Notes: a model not told the origin generated them from the letters alone. A stretch of DNA of 64,000 bases from Streptomyces sp. CB02058 (GCF_001905505.1 NZ_LIPG01000001.1:1178001-1242000), one strand, 5' to 3'. Positions 41,633 to 52,586 are shown, counted from the first letter of the stretch. Program-made: numbers and translations.

Positions 41633-43075
41633 TCACACGGGCGCGGCGGCCAGGCGCTGGATGGCGGCCATCGGCACCGGCAGCCAGTCGGGGCGGTGCC
41701 GGGCCTCGTACAGCACCTCGTACACCGCCTTGTCGGTCTCATGGGCGCGCAGCAGTTCGGGCTCGGCACGCGGATCGGCGCCGGCCGCGGCGGCGTAGCC
41801 CTCGCAGTAGGCGGCACGGCAGCGGGCCGCCCACTCGGGGTTCCACGGGTGGTGCGAGCGGGCCGCGTAGTCGAAGGACCGGAGCATCCCCGCGACGTCC
41901 CGCACCGTCGGCTGCGGGCTGCGGCGTTCGGGCAGCGGTCTGGCCGGCTCGCCCTCGAAGTCGATCAGTGACCAGAAACCGTCGTTCCCGCGCAGGGTCT
42001 GGCCCAGATGCAGATCGCCGTGGACCCGCTGAGCCGCCCAGCCGCGTCCCGTCTCCCCGAGCGCCGCGACGGCGTCGAACGCGGCACGCAGCCCCGGTAC
42101 GTGGGGGACGAGTGCCGGGACCGCCTGGGCGGCGGCCTCCAGGCGCTCCACCATCCCCGCCACCAGGTGCCGGGTCCTGTCGTGGGCCAGGGGCGGCGTC
42201 GGCAGGGCGGCGGCGAGGGCGGTGTGCACCTCGGCCGTGGCCCGGCCGAGGGCGTGCGCCTCCGTGACGAAGTCCCGCCCGGCGGCCAGGGCGGCGAGCG
42301 CGAGCTGCCAGCCGTCCTGCGCGCCGCGCAGGAACGGCTGGAGCACACCGAGCGTGAGCGGCTCGGGGCTCGTCGTCGCCTCGAACCAGGCCACCGGGGC
42401 GGGGACCCGGCCGCAGCCCTCACGGCCGAGGGCGAGGGGCAGTTCGAGATCGGGGTTGGTGCCGGGGAAGACCCGTCGGAAGATCTTCAGGATGAAGGCG
42501 TCCCCGAAGACCAGCGAGGAGTTGGACTGCTCGGTGTCCAGGACGCGCGGGGTGAGCCCCGGCGGGATCGGCTCGGCGCGGTCGAAGCGGAGCGGGCCGA
42601 GCGAGCCGGGATGCCGGAAGCGCTCCAGCAGGAGATCGGCGACGCGCGGGTCGTGCAGCCCCTCGTACAGGATGCGGCCGGCCAGCGGCCCTTCCGCGAC
42701 CTGGCCGATGCGTGCCTCGGCCAGACGGGTCGGCAGCGTGGCGCGCACGCCGAGCAGCAACTGGTAGCAGTCGCCCTGGGGCTGTGCGGAACGCCCGTCG
42801 GGCTGGTGGACCCTGACCAGCAGATGCAGCAGTCCCGGGCCCGTGCTCGCGGAGTCCAGTGGCAGTATCTCGGTGGCCGCGACCAGGGAGAACCCGGTGA
42901 CGGGCTTCCCCTTGCCCGCGAACCACCGCTGCCGGGGCACCCACTCGTGGAGCAGTGGGGCGAGCGACGCCAGCAGCGCCGTGGTGCCCGTGGCGCTCGT
43001 CGTATGTCTTCTGGTCGTCTTTCGTGATGTTGTGCTCTTCGCCAGGGCGACTCGAGTGGATGCAGCCTCCGACAT
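41633..43075 (-). CDS. pep2: Maltokinase
   Basis: A 480-aa kinase that phosphorylates maltose to maltose 1-phosphate with ATP, linking TreS to GlgE. The aminoglycoside-phosphotransferase-like fold is marked by the Brenner loop [12 protein letters not shown] with catalytic Asp, the metal-binding [13 protein letters not shown] and the N-terminal cap WFAGKGKPV. An N-terminal ~30-residue Thr/Arg-rich extension ([16 protein letters not shown]) is extra. Upstream an in-frame stretch is open but the MSEAAST start with AAGGA is better. It is followed by glgB. Confidence 0.95.
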   Translation of the reverse strand: MSEAASTRVALAKSTTSRKTTRRHTTSATGTTALLASLAPLLHEWVPRQRWFAGKGKPVTGFSLVAATEILPLDSASTGPGLLHLLVRVHQPDGRSAQPQGDCYQLLLGVRATLPTRLAEARIGQVAEGPLAGRILYEGLHDPRVADLLLERFRHPGSLGPLRFDRAEPIPPGLTPRVLDTEQSNSSLVFGDAFILKIFRRVFPGTNPDLELPLALGREGCGRVPAPVAWFEATTSPEPLTLGVLQPFLRGAQDGWQLALAALAAGRDFVTEAHALGRATAEVHTALAAALPTPPLAHDRTRHLVAGMVERLEAAAQAVPALVPHVPGLRAAFDAVAALGETGRGWAAQRVHGDLHLGQTLRGNDGFWSLIDFEGEPARPLPERRSPQPTVRDVAGMLRSFDYAARSHHPWNPEWAARCRAAYCEGYAAAAGADPRAEPELLRAHETDKAVYEVLYEARHRPDWLPVPMAAIQRLAAAPV

Positions 43076-43178
43076 GGCATCGCGTCCTTTCCCCGGGCAC
43101 ACCACAGGATGCGAAGAGTGTCCCGGATTGCGGCAATGGCTGTCCGGCTGTGCGGGACGTGTCGGGTGAGGAAAAGTC

Positions 43179-43192
43179 CGATGGACTCGATC
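43179..43192 (-). promoter_or_regulatory. TGGACTCGA element upstream of pep2
   Basis: CGATGGACTCGATC lies about 104 bp upstream of the pep2 start. The same 9-mer TGGACTCGA occurs in the repeated motif upstream of glgE. This could be a shared regulatory element of the two transcripts; no regulator is known to me. Confidence 0.3.
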
Positions 43193-43274
43193 ATTGGGCC
43201 ACGGAGAGCCCGAGGGAGCCCGTGAGGCTCGACAGGGAGCCCGGAAGGGCTCGATATGGGGGAGAGTGCCCCGT

Positions 43275-43324
43275 GCGGGGCGGCGGAAACCGCCCCGCGG
43301 GTGGCGCCTCACCGATGAGGCGCC
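43275..43324 (-). terminator. Two stacked hairpins downstream of treS
   Basis: GGCGCCTCA/TGAGGCGCC (43303-43311, 43316-43324) is followed on the minus strand by GCGGGGCGG/CCGCCCCGC (43275-43283, 43290-43298). They separate glgE-treS from pep2-glgB and imply two transcripts. The rest of the 271-bp gap (43076-43274) should hold the pep2 promoter. Confidence 0.7.
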
Positions 43325-43346
43325 GTCAGCCGACCGTCACCGGCGG

Positions 43347-45053
43347 TCAGGCGACCGGAGCTTCCTTCCTCAGGCGGAACCAGTAGAAACCGTGGCCCGC
43401 GAGGGTCAGCAGGTAGGGCCACTGACCGATCGCGGGGAAGCGCACCCCGCCGATCAGCTCCACCGGATGACGCCCGTTGAAGGCCCGCAGATCGAGCTCC
43501 GTCGGCTGCGCGAACCGCGAGAAGTTGTGGACGCACAGCACGAGATCGTCCTTGTACTCACGGGTGAACGCGATCACCGCCGGGTTCGACGACGGCAGTT
43601 CGTTGTACGAGCCGAGGCCGAACGCCGGGTTCTGCTTGCGGATCTCGATCATCCGCCGCGTCCAGTGCAGCAGCGACGAGGGCGAGGCCATCGACGCCTC
43701 GACGTTGGTGACCTGGTAGCCGTAGACCGGGTCCATGATCGTGGGGAGGTAGAGCCGCCCCGGATCGCTGGAGGAGAAACCGGCGTTGCGGTCCGGCGTC
43801 CACTGCATCGGGGTGCGCACGGCGTCCCGGTCGCCCAGCCAGATGTTGTCGCCCATCCCGATCTCGTCCCCGTAGTAGAGGATCGGGGAACCGGGCAGCG
43901 ACAGCAGCAGCGCCGTGAACAGCTCGATCTGGTTGCGGTCGTTGTCCAGGAGCGGCGCGAGGCGGCGGCGGATGCCGATGTTGGCCCGCATCCGCGGGTC
44001 CTTGGCGTACTCCGCGTACATGTAGTCGCGCTCTTCGTCCGTGACCATCTCGAGCGTGAGCTCGTCGTGGTTGCGCAGGAAGATGCCCCACTGGCAGCCG
44101 GACGGGATCTCCGGGGTCTTTGCCAGGATCTCCGAGACCGGGTAGCGGCTCTCGCGCCGTACGGCCATGAAGATCCGTGGCATCACGGGGAAGTGGAACG
44201 CCATGTGGCACTCGTCGCCGCCGGCCGTGTAGTCGCCGAAGTAGTCGACGACGTCCTCGGGCCACTGGTTGGCCTCGGCCAGCAGCACGGTGTCCGGGTA
44301 GTTGGCGTCGATCTCCTTGCGGACCCGCTTCAGGAAGCCGTGGGTCTCGGGGAGGTTCTCGCAGTTGGTGCCCTCGCGCTGGTAGAGGTAGGGCACGGCG
44401 TCGACCCGGAAGCCGTCGATGCCGAGGTCCAGCCAGAAGCGCAGGGCCGAGATGATCTCCTCCTGCACCGCCGGGTTCTCGTAGTTGAGATCGGGCTGGT
44501 GCGAGAAGAACCGGTGCCAGTAGTACTGCTTGCGGACCGGGTCGAAGGTCCAGTTGGACGTCTCCGTGTCGACGAAGATGATCCGCGCGTCCGGGAACTG
44601 CTTGTCGTCGTCGGCCCAGACGTAGTAGTCGCCGTAGGGCCCGTCCGGGTCGGTGCGGGACTGCTGGAACCAGTCGTGCTGGTCGCTCGTGTGATTCATG
44701 ACGAAGTCGATGATCACGCGCATGCCGCGCTGGTGCGCGGCGTCCACGAACTCCACGAAGTCGGCGAGATCGCCGAACTCGGGCAGCACCGCGGTGTAGT
44801 CGGAGACGTCGTAACCACCGTCGCGCAGGGGCGACTTGAAGAACGGCGGCAGCCAGAGGCAGTCGACGCCCAGCCACTGCAGGTAGTCCAGCTTGGCGGT
44901 GAGGCCCTTGAGGTCACCGACGCCGTCTCCGTTGGAGTCCTGGAAGGACCGGACGAGTACCTCGTAGAAGACGGCGCGCTTGAACCAGTCGGGATCGCGG
45001 TCCTTGGCGGGAGTGTCCTCGAACAGGTCGTGGACAGGCTCATTGACGATCAT
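43347..45053 (-). CDS. treS: Trehalose synthase (maltose-trehalose interconversion)
   Basis: A 568-aa GH13 isomerase that converts trehalose to maltose, the first committed step into the GlgE pathway. The N-terminus has [21 protein letters not shown]. Catalytic residues are in [11 protein letters not shown] (nucleophile), [12 protein letters not shown] (acid/base) and [12 protein letters not shown] (third Asp). The length fits single-domain TreS without a fused maltokinase, in keeping with a separate pep2. Its ATG overlaps the glgE stop (ATGA), so the two are translated together. Confidence 0.96.
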   Translation of the reverse strand: MIVNEPVHDLFEDTPAKDRDPDWFKRAVFYEVLVRSFQDSNGDGVGDLKGLTAKLDYLQWLGVDCLWLPPFFKSPLRDGGYDVSDYTAVLPEFGDLADFVEFVDAAHQRGMRVIIDFVMNHTSDQHDWFQQSRTDPDGPYGDYYVWADDDKQFPDARIIFVDTETSNWTFDPVRKQYYWHRFFSHQPDLNYENPAVQEEIISALRFWLDLGIDGFRVDAVPYLYQREGTNCENLPETHGFLKRVRKEIDANYPDTVLLAEANQWPEDVVDYFGDYTAGGDECHMAFHFPVMPRIFMAVRRESRYPVSEILAKTPEIPSGCQWGIFLRNHDELTLEMVTDEERDYMYAEYAKDPRMRANIGIRRRLAPLLDNDRNQIELFTALLLSLPGSPILYYGDEIGMGDNIWLGDRDAVRTPMQWTPDRNAGFSSSDPGRLYLPTIMDPVYGYQVTNVEASMASPSSLLHWTRRMIEIRKQNPAFGLGSYNELPSSNPAVIAFTREYKDDLVLCVHNFSRFAQPTELDLRAFNGRHPVELIGGVRFPAIGQWPYLLTLAGHGFYWFRLRKEAPVA

Positions 45054-47155
45054 GGCGTGGGTGACCCTCCGGTCGGCGGGGACGGTCGCAGAACCGCGAT
45101 GTGCGCGGGCGTGACGCCCGGCTCGAGGCGCACATAGAAGGTTCTGCCCCAGTGATAGGTGTCGCCGGTGAGCTCGTCGCGCACCGGCACGCTCTCGTGC
45201 CAGTCGAGGCCGAGACGCGGCATGTCCAACGAGACCGTGGCCTCCTGGGTGTGGTGAGGGTCGAGGTTGACGACCACCAGAACGATGTTCGAACCGGAGC
45301 GCTTGCTGTATGCGATCAGCGCCTCGTTGTCGACCGAGTGGAAGTGCACGTCGCGCAGTTGCTGGAGCGCCGGATGGCGACGCCGGATCCGGTTGAGGGA
45401 GGTGATCAGGGGAGCGAGCGAGCGGCCCTCACGTTCCGCCGACTCCCAGTCCCTGGGCCTGAGTTGGTACTTCTCCGAGTCCTGGTACTCCTCGCTCCCG
45501 GGACGCACCGGGGTGTTCTCGTACAGCTCGAAGCCCGCGTACACGCCCCAGGAGGGGGAGAGCGTCGCGGCCAGCACGGCCCGGGCCTCGAAGGCGGGAC
45601 GGCCGCCCTCCTGGAGGTAACCGGGAAGAATGTCGGGCGTGTTCACGAAGAAATTGGGCCGCATGTACGAGGAACTCTCGCCCGAGAGCTCGGTGACGTA
45701 CTCCGTGAGTTCCTGCTTCGTGTTACGCCAGGTGAAGTAGGTGTAGGACTGCTGGAAGCCGACCGAGGCCAGCGTGCGCATCATCGCCGGGCGGGTGAAG
45801 GCCTCCGCCAGGAAGATCACGTCCGGATCGGTGCGGTTGACGTCGGCGATCACCTTCTCCCAGAAGACCACCGGCTTGGTGTGCGGGTTGTCGACGCGGA
45901 AGATCCGTACGCCGTGGTCCATCCAGAACCGGAGGATGCGGACCGTCTCGGCGACGATCCCGCTCATGTCCGTGTCGAAGGCGATCGGATAGATGTCCTG
46001 GTACTTCTTGGGCGGGTTCTCGGCGTAGGCGATGGTCCCGTCGGACCTGTGGTGGAACCAGTCCGGGTGCTCGGTCACCCAGGGGTGGTCGGGGGAGCAC
46101 TGGAGGGCGAAGTCCAGCGCGATCTCCATCCGCAGGGTGCGGGCCGTCGCGACGAAGTGGTCGAAGTCCTCGATCGTGCCGAGATCGGGGTGGATCGCGT
46201 CGTGGCCGCCGTCGGCCGAGCCGATCGCCCAGGGCACCCCCGGGTCCTCGGCGCCGGGGGTCAGGCTGTTGTTGGGACCCTTGCGGTGCGTGGTCCCGAT
46301 GGGGTGCACCGGCGGGAGGTAGACGACGTCGAAGCCCATCGCGGCGACGGCGGGCAGCCGCTCGGCGGCCGTCCGGAAGGTGCCGCTGACGAGCCTGGGG
46401 GCCTGAGGGGGGAGCTCCGCGGTGACCGCCGGGCTCTTCTTCCGCGTGGCGGCGGCGGTCTTGGCGGTCTTCGCCGTCTTCGTGGCGCGCGGCTTGCGGG
46501 CGGGCTTCGGGGGTGCCGGCTCCTCCAGGCGTGCGCCCTCGGAGCGGGGGAACAGCTCGTACCAGGAGCCGTAGAGGGCGCGCCGGCGCTCGACGGTCAG
46601 CGGCATCGGGCGGGAGGCGGTGACCAGTTCCCGCAGGGGGTGGCGGCCGAGTGCCTCGTCCACGTCGGGGGCCAGCGCGGCGGCGAGCCGGGACTCCGCG
46701 GCGCGGTTCGTGTCGCGCAGGGCGTCCACGGCTGCCAGTACCGCCTCGCGCCCGTCCTTCTTCGGCACGCCCTCGGCGGCGCGGGCGTACAGCTGGGCGC
46801 CCTCCTCCAGGACCAGGGCGGCGTCGATGCCCGCCGGGATCTTGATCCGCGCGTGGGCACGCCAGGTGGTGACCGGATCGCTCCACGCCTCGACGGTGTA
46901 GGTCCAGCGGCCTTCGGACTCCGGGGTCACATCCGCGCCCCAGCGGTCCGTGCCGGGGGCGAGCTCACGCATCGGCGTCCAGGGGCCGGGCCGTCCGCTC
47001 GGATCGCACAGGACGACATTGGCGGCCACCGCGTCGTGCCCCTCGCGGAACACGGTGGCGCTGACCTCGAAGGTCTCGCCCGCGACGGCTTTGGCCGGCC
47101 GTCTGCCGCAGTCGACGAGCGGACGGACGTCCAGGACGGGAATGCGACCGATCAT
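45050..47155 (-). CDS. glgE: Alpha-1,4-glucan:maltose-1-phosphate maltosyltransferase with Lys/Ala-rich insert
   Basis: A 701-aa GH13_3 enzyme that extends alpha-glucan from maltose 1-phosphate. The start [12 protein letters not shown] is the conserved family opening. Catalytic residues are the nucleophile Asp in [10 protein letters not shown] (~421), the general acid in [10 protein letters not shown] (~449) and Asp in [10 protein letters not shown]. Family signatures PIGTTHRKG and [13 protein letters not shown] are intact. Between the N-terminal domain and the barrel (residues ~210-250) sits a ~40-residue basic insert ([20 protein letters not shown]) that I do not remember in S. coelicolor GlgE (675 aa). 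The ribosome site is AGGTG; treS is coupled downstream. Confidence 0.95.
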   Translation of the reverse strand: MIGRIPVLDVRPLVDCGRRPAKAVAGETFEVSATVFREGHDAVAANVVLCDPSGRPGPWTPMRELAPGTDRWGADVTPESEGRWTYTVEAWSDPVTTWRAHARIKIPAGIDAALVLEEGAQLYARAAEGVPKKDGREAVLAAVDALRDTNRAAESRLAAALAPDVDEALGRHPLRELVTASRPMPLTVERRRALYGSWYELFPRSEGARLEEPAPPKPARKPRATKTAKTAKTAAATRKKSPAVTAELPPQAPRLVSGTFRTAAERLPAVAAMGFDVVYLPPVHPIGTTHRKGPNNSLTPGAEDPGVPWAIGSADGGHDAIHPDLGTIEDFDHFVATARTLRMEIALDFALQCSPDHPWVTEHPDWFHHRSDGTIAYAENPPKKYQDIYPIAFDTDMSGIVAETVRILRFWMDHGVRIFRVDNPHTKPVVFWEKVIADVNRTDPDVIFLAEAFTRPAMMRTLASVGFQQSYTYFTWRNTKQELTEYVTELSGESSSYMRPNFFVNTPDILPGYLQEGGRPAFEARAVLAATLSPSWGVYAGFELYENTPVRPGSEEYQDSEKYQLRPRDWESAEREGRSLAPLITSLNRIRRRHPALQQLRDVHFHSVDNEALIAYSKRSGSNIVLVVVNLDPHHTQEATVSLDMPRLGLDWHESVPVRDELTGDTYHWGRTFYVRLEPGVTPAHIAVLRPSPPTGGSPTP

Positions 47156-47307
47156 GGAATCACCTGGGGGTCGGAGCTCGGCATGCACGGCGCGCGACAT
47201 GGGCGTGAAGGGCTGACCGCGCGCGCCGCGATGGTGGGGTTGCGTCCTTTGTAGCTGCTCGGTCGTCGGCTGGCGGGCTGTGGGCATGGCCGCTCCTGTC
47301 CGCGTTC

Positions 47308-47327
47308 ACTCGAATGGACTCGAATGG
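47308..47327. repeat. Tandem 10-bp repeat ACTCGAATGG upstream of glgE
   Basis: Two head-to-tail copies (47308-47317, 47318-47327) about 153 bp before the glgE start, in the 709-bp divergent gap to glgP. One helical-turn spacing suggests a regulator site. The remainder of this gap (47156-47864) contains no gene I can support; it should hold both divergent promoters. Confidence 0.45.
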
Positions 47328-47864
47328 CAGGTGCACGGGGGTTCGACCTCGGACCGGGGCACCTGGGATGTGCAGCGCGGGGGGTGTGTACCGGGGGAGC
47401 CTTCCCACCGTTTTCGGGCGGCCAACCCGGCGGCGTGTTAACTCCTGGGTGCAACGGGTGCACGCGCTGTGGGCCGCGCGCCGTTCCCCCGGCCGGCACG
47501 TGGGCACCTCCGCAGCCTTCCCTGCGACGGGGGGTGCCACAAGTCCGAGCGAGGAGGGGAAATCAGCCATATCGCCCGTGACAGAAGGGGGCACAACTGG
47601 CGCATCTGGCCCAGGGGACGTCAGAGGCCGGAGGTACGCGTGTGGTTCGCGTGGCGGGAGTGTCCCGGGAGGCGGATCGAGGAGGGCGCGCCCGGTGCCG
47701 TACGGGGAGCGAGGGCGGGCGGATCATGCCGGGGCGGGCCCACTGAGCCGGTCGTGCGCCGTGGTTGCGTACAGCGGCACACCGCTACCGTCGAGGGTGA
47801 CGGAGAGGGCGCCCACCGTCGTGCGTCCCCTCGGATCCGTACGTCCCCTGTAAAGGTGGGATAC

Positions 47865-50543
47865 GTGAAGGCCATTCGTCGATTCACCGTGCGTCCCGTC
47901 CTCCCCGAACCCCTGCGACCGCTCAGCGACCTCGCCCGCAATCTGCGCTGGTCCTGGCACACCGAGACCCAACAGCTCTTCCAGGCCGTCGACCCGGAGG
48001 GCTGGCGGCCCGCGGACGCCGACCCCGTGCGCCTGCTCGGCGCCGTCTCCGCCGCGCGCCTCGCCGAGCTGGCCGCGGACCAGCCCTTCCTGCGCCGTCT
48101 CACCGAGGTGTCCGAGGACCTGCGGGCCTACCTCGACGGCCCGAGGTGGTATCAGAACCAGCTCTCCCAGGGCGCGGAGCTCCCCGCGGCCATCGCCTAC
48201 TTCTCCCCGGAATTCGGGGTCACCGCCGCCCTGCCCCAGTACTCGGGCGGGCTCGGGATCCTGGCCGGCGACCATCTCAAGGCCGCCAGCGACCTGGGCG
48301 TGCCCCTCGTCGGGGTCGGGCTGCTCTACCGCCACGGCTACTTCCGCCAGACCCTCTCCAGGGACGGCTGGCAGCAGGAGCACTACCCCGTCCTGGACCC
48401 CAACGAGCTGCCGCTCACCCTCCTGCGGGAGGCCGACGGCACGCCCAGCAGAGTGGTGCTCGCCCTGCCCGGCGGACGCTCCCTGTACGCCTCGGTCTGG
48501 CAGGCCCACGTCGGGCGTGTCCCGCTGCTGCTCCTCGACTCCGACGTCGAGGAGAACGCGCCGGGCGAGCGCGACGTCACCGACCGGCTCTACGGTGGCG
48601 GCAGCGACCACCGGCTCCTCCAGGAGATGCTGCTCGGCATCGGAGGGGTGCGCGCCGTGCGCACCTACTGCCGGCTGACCGGGCACGCGGCCCCCGAGGT
48701 GTTCCACACCAACGAGGGCCACGCCGGATTCCTCGGCCTCGAACGCATCCGGGAACTCGCCGAGACCGGACTCGATTTCGAGGCCGCCCTGGAGGTCGTG
48801 CGGGCCGGCGCGGTCTTCACCACCCACACCCCGGTCCCCGCCGGGATAGACCGATTCGAACGCCAGCTCGTCTCCCGTCATTTCGGTGACGACGGCGAGC
48901 TGCCCGGCGTCCCCGTGGAGAAGATCCTGCGCCTCGGGATGGAGACCTACGACGGCGGCGAGCCCGATCTCTTCAACATGGCCGTGATGGGCCTGCGGCT
49001 CGCCCAGCGCGCCAACGGCGTCTCCACCCTGCACGGTTCCGTCAGCCGGGAGATGTTCTCCGGACTGTGGCCGGGATTCGACCCCTCGGAGGTGCCGATC
49101 ACCTCGGTGACCAACGGGGTGCACGCCCCGACGTGGGTCGCCCCCGAGGTTCTCCGGCTCGGCGCCAGCAGATTCGGCACCGAACGGGCCGAGAACGCAC
49201 TCGCCGGAGCCGAGGTCGGCACGACCGACCGCACCGGCGGAGGGGCGGCCGGCACCCCCAGGCGCTGGGACGCGGTGACCGCCGTGCCCGACCGCGAGAT
49301 CTGGGACCTGCGCAGGGGACTGCGCGAGCAGCTCGTCACCGAGGTCCGCAAGCGGCTCTACGCCTCCTGGCGCAGGCGCGGCGCGGGCACCGCGGAGCTC
49401 GGCTGGATCGACGGAGTCCTCGACCCGGACGTGCTGACCATCGGCTTCGCCCGGCGGGTGCCCTCGTACAAGCGGCTGACGCTGATGCTCCACGACCGCG
49501 ACCGGCTGCGGGAGCTGCTGCTCCACCCGACACACCCCATCCAGATCGTCGTCGCGGGCAAGGCCCATCCCGCGGACGACGGCGGCAAGCGGCTGGTCCA
49601 GGAGCTGGTGCGCTTCTCGGACGACCCGAAGGTGCGCCACCGCATCGTCTTCCTGCCCGACTACGGCATGGGGATGGCGCAGAAGCTCTACCCGGGCTGC
49701 GACGTCTGGCTGAACAACCCGCTGCGCCCCCTGGAGGCGTGCGGCACCAGCGGGATGAAGGCCGCGCTCAACGGCTGCCTCAACCTCTCCGTGCGCGACG
49801 GCTGGTGGGACGAGTGGTTCGAGCCGGACTTCGGCTGGGCGATCCCCACCGCCGACGGCTCCGCCACCGACGAGGAGCGGCGCGACGAGCTGGAGGCCGG
49901 CGCGCTCTACTCGCTGATCGAGGACCGGGTCGCTCCGCGCTTCTACGACCGCAACGCCGAGGACCTGCCCGAGCGCTGGATCGAGATGGTCCGCCGCACC
50001 CTGGTCACCCTCGGCCCCAAGGTCCTCGCGGGCCGCATGGTCCGGGAGTACGTCGAGCGGCTCTACGCCCCCGCCGCACTGGCCCGCCGTGCCCTGGAGC
50101 CGGGCACGGCCCGTGAGCTCGCCGCCTGGAAGGCCAGGATCCGCGCGGCCTGGCCGCAGGTGGCCGTCGACCATGTGGAGGCCACGGCCGACACGGTCGT
50201 CGGGGGCTCGGCCGAGCTGGGGTCCACCCTGGCGCTCCGGGTCCGGATCGCCCTGGGCGGACTCGACCCGGACGACGTCGAGGTGCAGGTGGTCGCCGGG
50301 CGCGTCGACTCCGGCGACGCCATCGCGGAGGCGCAGACGTTCCCGCTGAAGCCGGCCGGCGGACACGACCTGGAGGACCGCTGGCTGTACGAGGGCCCGC
50401 TCGCCCTGGACCGCACGGGCCCCTACGGCTACACCGTGCGCGTGCTGCCCGCCCATCCGCTGCTCGCCTCGGGCGCGGAACTCGGCCTGGTCGCGGTGCC
50501 GAACGCGGCCACGGTCGAGGGCGGCGGGGTGGTCCTGCGCTGA
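47865..50543 (+). CDS. glgP: Alpha-glucan (glycogen) phosphorylase
   Basis: An 892-aa GT35 enzyme, GTG start with AAGGTGGG upstream. It releases glucose 1-phosphate from alpha-glucan. The actinobacterial short-N-terminal type opens with VRPVLPEPLRPLSDLARNLRWSW-like sequence. The substrate site AIAYFSPEFGV, LPQYSGGLGILAGDHLK and VFHTNEGHAGF are conserved. The PLP-binding lysine is in GTSGMKAALNG, preceded by NNPLRPLEACGTSG. It is divergent from glgE-treS, which suits a degradation enzyme opposing the synthetic genes. Confidence 0.95.
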   Translation: MKAIRRFTVRPVLPEPLRPLSDLARNLRWSWHTETQQLFQAVDPEGWRPADADPVRLLGAVSAARLAELAADQPFLRRLTEVSEDLRAYLDGPRWYQNQLSQGAELPAAIAYFSPEFGVTAALPQYSGGLGILAGDHLKAASDLGVPLVGVGLLYRHGYFRQTLSRDGWQQEHYPVLDPNELPLTLLREADGTPSRVVLALPGGRSLYASVWQAHVGRVPLLLLDSDVEENAPGERDVTDRLYGGGSDHRLLQEMLLGIGGVRAVRTYCRLTGHAAPEVFHTNEGHAGFLGLERIRELAETGLDFEAALEVVRAGAVFTTHTPVPAGIDRFERQLVSRHFGDDGELPGVPVEKILRLGMETYDGGEPDLFNMAVMGLRLAQRANGVSTLHGSVSREMFSGLWPGFDPSEVPITSVTNGVHAPTWVAPEVLRLGASRFGTERAENALAGAEVGTTDRTGGGAAGTPRRWDAVTAVPDREIWDLRRGLREQLVTEVRKRLYASWRRRGAGTAELGWIDGVLDPDVLTIGFARRVPSYKRLTLMLHDRDRLRELLLHPTHPIQIVVAGKAHPADDGGKRLVQELVRFSDDPKVRHRIVFLPDYGMGMAQKLYPGCDVWLNNPLRPLEACGTSGMKAALNGCLNLSVRDGWWDEWFEPDFGWAIPTADGSATDEERRDELEAGALYSLIEDRVAPRFYDRNAEDLPERWIEMVRRTLVTLGPKVLAGRMVREYVERLYAPAALARRALEPGTARELAAWKARIRAAWPQVAVDHVEATADTVVGGSAELGSTLALRVRIALGGLDPDDVEVQVVAGRVDSGDAIAEAQTFPLKPAGGHDLEDRWLYEGPLALDRTGPYGYTVRVLPAHPLLASGAELGLVAVPNAATVEGGGVVLR

Positions 50544-50557
50544 GACCACGGCCACCG

Positions 50558-50590
50558 GTGGGCCCGGCGCGTGTGCGGCGCCGGGCCCAC
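50558..50590 (+). terminator. Hairpin terminator after glgP
   Basis: Perfect 13-bp arms (50558-50570, 50578-50590), 7-nt loop, 15 bp beyond the stop. Confidence 0.75.
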
Positions 50591-50734
50591 TGCCGTGCCC
50601 ACCGGTCCCGCCCGTGAGAACCGGCAGGGGTGTTTTCGCCGTGATCTCGCTAACATGACAGCCGTGCCGGTGCTGCCCAGCAGCGCCGATGTGACGGCGA
50701 GGCGTTCCCCGGGGCGCGAGTGGAGGTCAGCACG

Positions 50735-52522
50735 GTGAACGGCGGCGGTGGCCGAGCAAGACGCCTGACGCGTCGGCTGGCCGCGCGGAACGGCACCTCC
50801 CGCCCGCTGCACATCCGGCGGCCGGAAACCGACCCGCCGAAGCCCGACCGCTTCACCACCGCGGCCCGGATGCGCTGGCTCCACGCCGCGAGCACCCGGA
50901 TCGGCACCACCCTCGACCTGGAGCGCACGGCCGAGGAACTGGCCGGGTTCAGCGTCCCGAGACTGGCCGACGGCGCCGCCGTCGACGTACTGGAGTCCGT
51001 GCTGCGAGGCGAGGAGGGCGAGCGCGTCACCGGCTCGGCCGTCCCCGTCACCCGCGCCATGGCGGTCCGGGCCATCGCCGCGCTCAGCGGCCTCGAACCC
51101 GCTCCGGTCGGCGAGGTGGTCGACCGCAGGGAGCGCCGGGAGACGCTGCTGACCACCGAGTGCCTGCGCAACGGAAGGCCCGTGCTGGTCAGCCGGATGA
51201 CCCTGGAGGACTACGAGCGCGTCACGCCCACCGAGAGCGCGGCGCGGGCGATGCGGCGCCAGGGCGTGCACAGCTACATGGCGGTGCCGCTGATCGCCCG
51301 TGGCGTCCTGCTGGGCTCCGCCGACTTCGTACGCGCCGGGAACAGCCCGCCCTTCAACCGCGCCGATCTGGATCTCGCGGGTCAACTCGCCTCCATAGCA
51401 GCGGTGTTCATCGACAACGCCCGGCTCTACGGGCGCGAGCGCGAGCATGTCGTTTCCTTGCAGCGGTCCCTGCTCCCGCGTGCCACACCCCACACCCCGG
51501 GCCTGCGGGTGCACGCCCACTACGCTCCCGCCGTCGACGCGCACGGGGTGGGCGGCGACTGGTACGACGTGGTGGCGCTGCCCAGCGGGCGCACGGCGCT
51601 GGTCGTCGGTGACGTCACGGGACACGGCCTGCCCGCCGCCGCGACGATGGGCCGGCTGCGGACCGTCGCCCGGACGCTCATGACCCTGGACATCGCGCCC
51701 GACCGGGTGCTCGCCCGGCTGGACCTCGCGACCCGCGACCTCGAGGACGACCAGGTCGCCACCTGCCTCTGCGCGGTCTACGACCCGGCGGACTCCAGCT
51801 ACACCATCGCGAGCGCCGGTCACCCGCCACCGCTGCTGGTCGAGGCTGACGGCACCGCCCGCTATCCGGACGTGCCGGTCGGGGCGCCGCTGGGCGCCGG
51901 GGTCATCCCGTACGACCCGCTGAGGCTGCGCGGCCCGGCGGGCGGGCGGCTGGTGTTCTACACCGACGGGCTGATCAAGACCAGGGCCGACGACGTGGAC
52001 GTACAGCTGGAGGGGCTGCGTGCCGCCGTGGCCGCGATGGAGCCCGAGCAGCTCGACGCCGGAGGTCCGCTCACCGCGCCGCGCCGGGACGACGGCCGGT
52101 TCGACGAGGCGGTGCTGCTGGTCGCGGCCGGCCATGAGCTCGCCGACGACGTGAGGTTGACGGAGTGGGACCTGCCCACGGAGGGCAACCCCGCCTCGAC
52201 CGCGCGCAAGCTGGTCACCGAGCAGCTCACCCGGTGGGGCCTCGAAGAGCTCGCGGACGTGACGGAACTGGTCGTCAGCGAGCTCGTCGGCAACGCCCTG
52301 CGCTACGGCGGCGGCCCCGGCCGGCTCCGGCTGCTGTACGACGAGCGGCTCCAGGTGGAGCTCGCCGACACCGGGCCCGACCTGCCGCAGATCCAGCACG
52401 CCGACGTCAGCGACGAGGGCGGCCGGGGACTCCAGCTCATCAACCTGCTCTGCCGCAGGTGGGGTTCGTGCCGCACGGCGACCGGCAAGGTCGTCTGGGC
52501 CGAGCAGAACATCCCGGGCTGA
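50735..52522 (+). CDS. GAF-PP2C (SpoIIE-type) phosphatase with C-terminal HATPase domain
   Basis: A 595-aa regulator. The GTG at 50735 has GGAGG eight bases upstream. A GAF-like sensor (about 45-230; LHAASTRIGTTLDLERTAEEL) precedes a SpoIIE PP2C domain (about 255-465) with the metal-binding GGDWYDVVALPSG and VGDVTGHGLPAAATMG. The last motif reads FDEAVLLVA, Glu replacing the usual second Asp. A serine-kinase-like HATPase domain (about 470-595) has ELVGNALRYGGG and DEGGRGLQLI. The combination fits partner-switching control of sigma factors: one domain dephosphorylates an anti-anti-sigma factor and the other rephosphorylates it. No cognate partner gene is nearby. Confidence 0.9.
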   Translation: MNGGGGRARRLTRRLAARNGTSRPLHIRRPETDPPKPDRFTTAARMRWLHAASTRIGTTLDLERTAEELAGFSVPRLADGAAVDVLESVLRGEEGERVTGSAVPVTRAMAVRAIAALSGLEPAPVGEVVDRRERRETLLTTECLRNGRPVLVSRMTLEDYERVTPTESAARAMRRQGVHSYMAVPLIARGVLLGSADFVRAGNSPPFNRADLDLAGQLASIAAVFIDNARLYGREREHVVSLQRSLLPRATPHTPGLRVHAHYAPAVDAHGVGGDWYDVVALPSGRTALVVGDVTGHGLPAAATMGRLRTVARTLMTLDIAPDRVLARLDLATRDLEDDQVATCLCAVYDPADSSYTIASAGHPPPLLVEADGTARYPDVPVGAPLGAGVIPYDPLRLRGPAGGRLVFYTDGLIKTRADDVDVQLEGLRAAVAAMEPEQLDAGGPLTAPRRDDGRFDEAVLLVAAGHELADDVRLTEWDLPTEGNPASTARKLVTEQLTRWGLEELADVTELVVSELVGNALRYGGGPGRLRLLYDERLQVELADTGPDLPQIQHADVSDEGGRGLQLINLLCRRWGSCRTATGKVVWAEQNIPG

Positions 52523-52586
52523 GCGGCGCGCGCCGGCCCGGCGGTGGCCGCGAGGCGCCGGAGAGGCCCGAGCGCCGGAACGCCGC

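Noticed and set aside
47314..47853. Plus-strand frame in the glgE-glgP gap
   Set aside because: No ribosome site, poor codon bias and low-complexity translation; the gap is better explained as a divergent promoter region.
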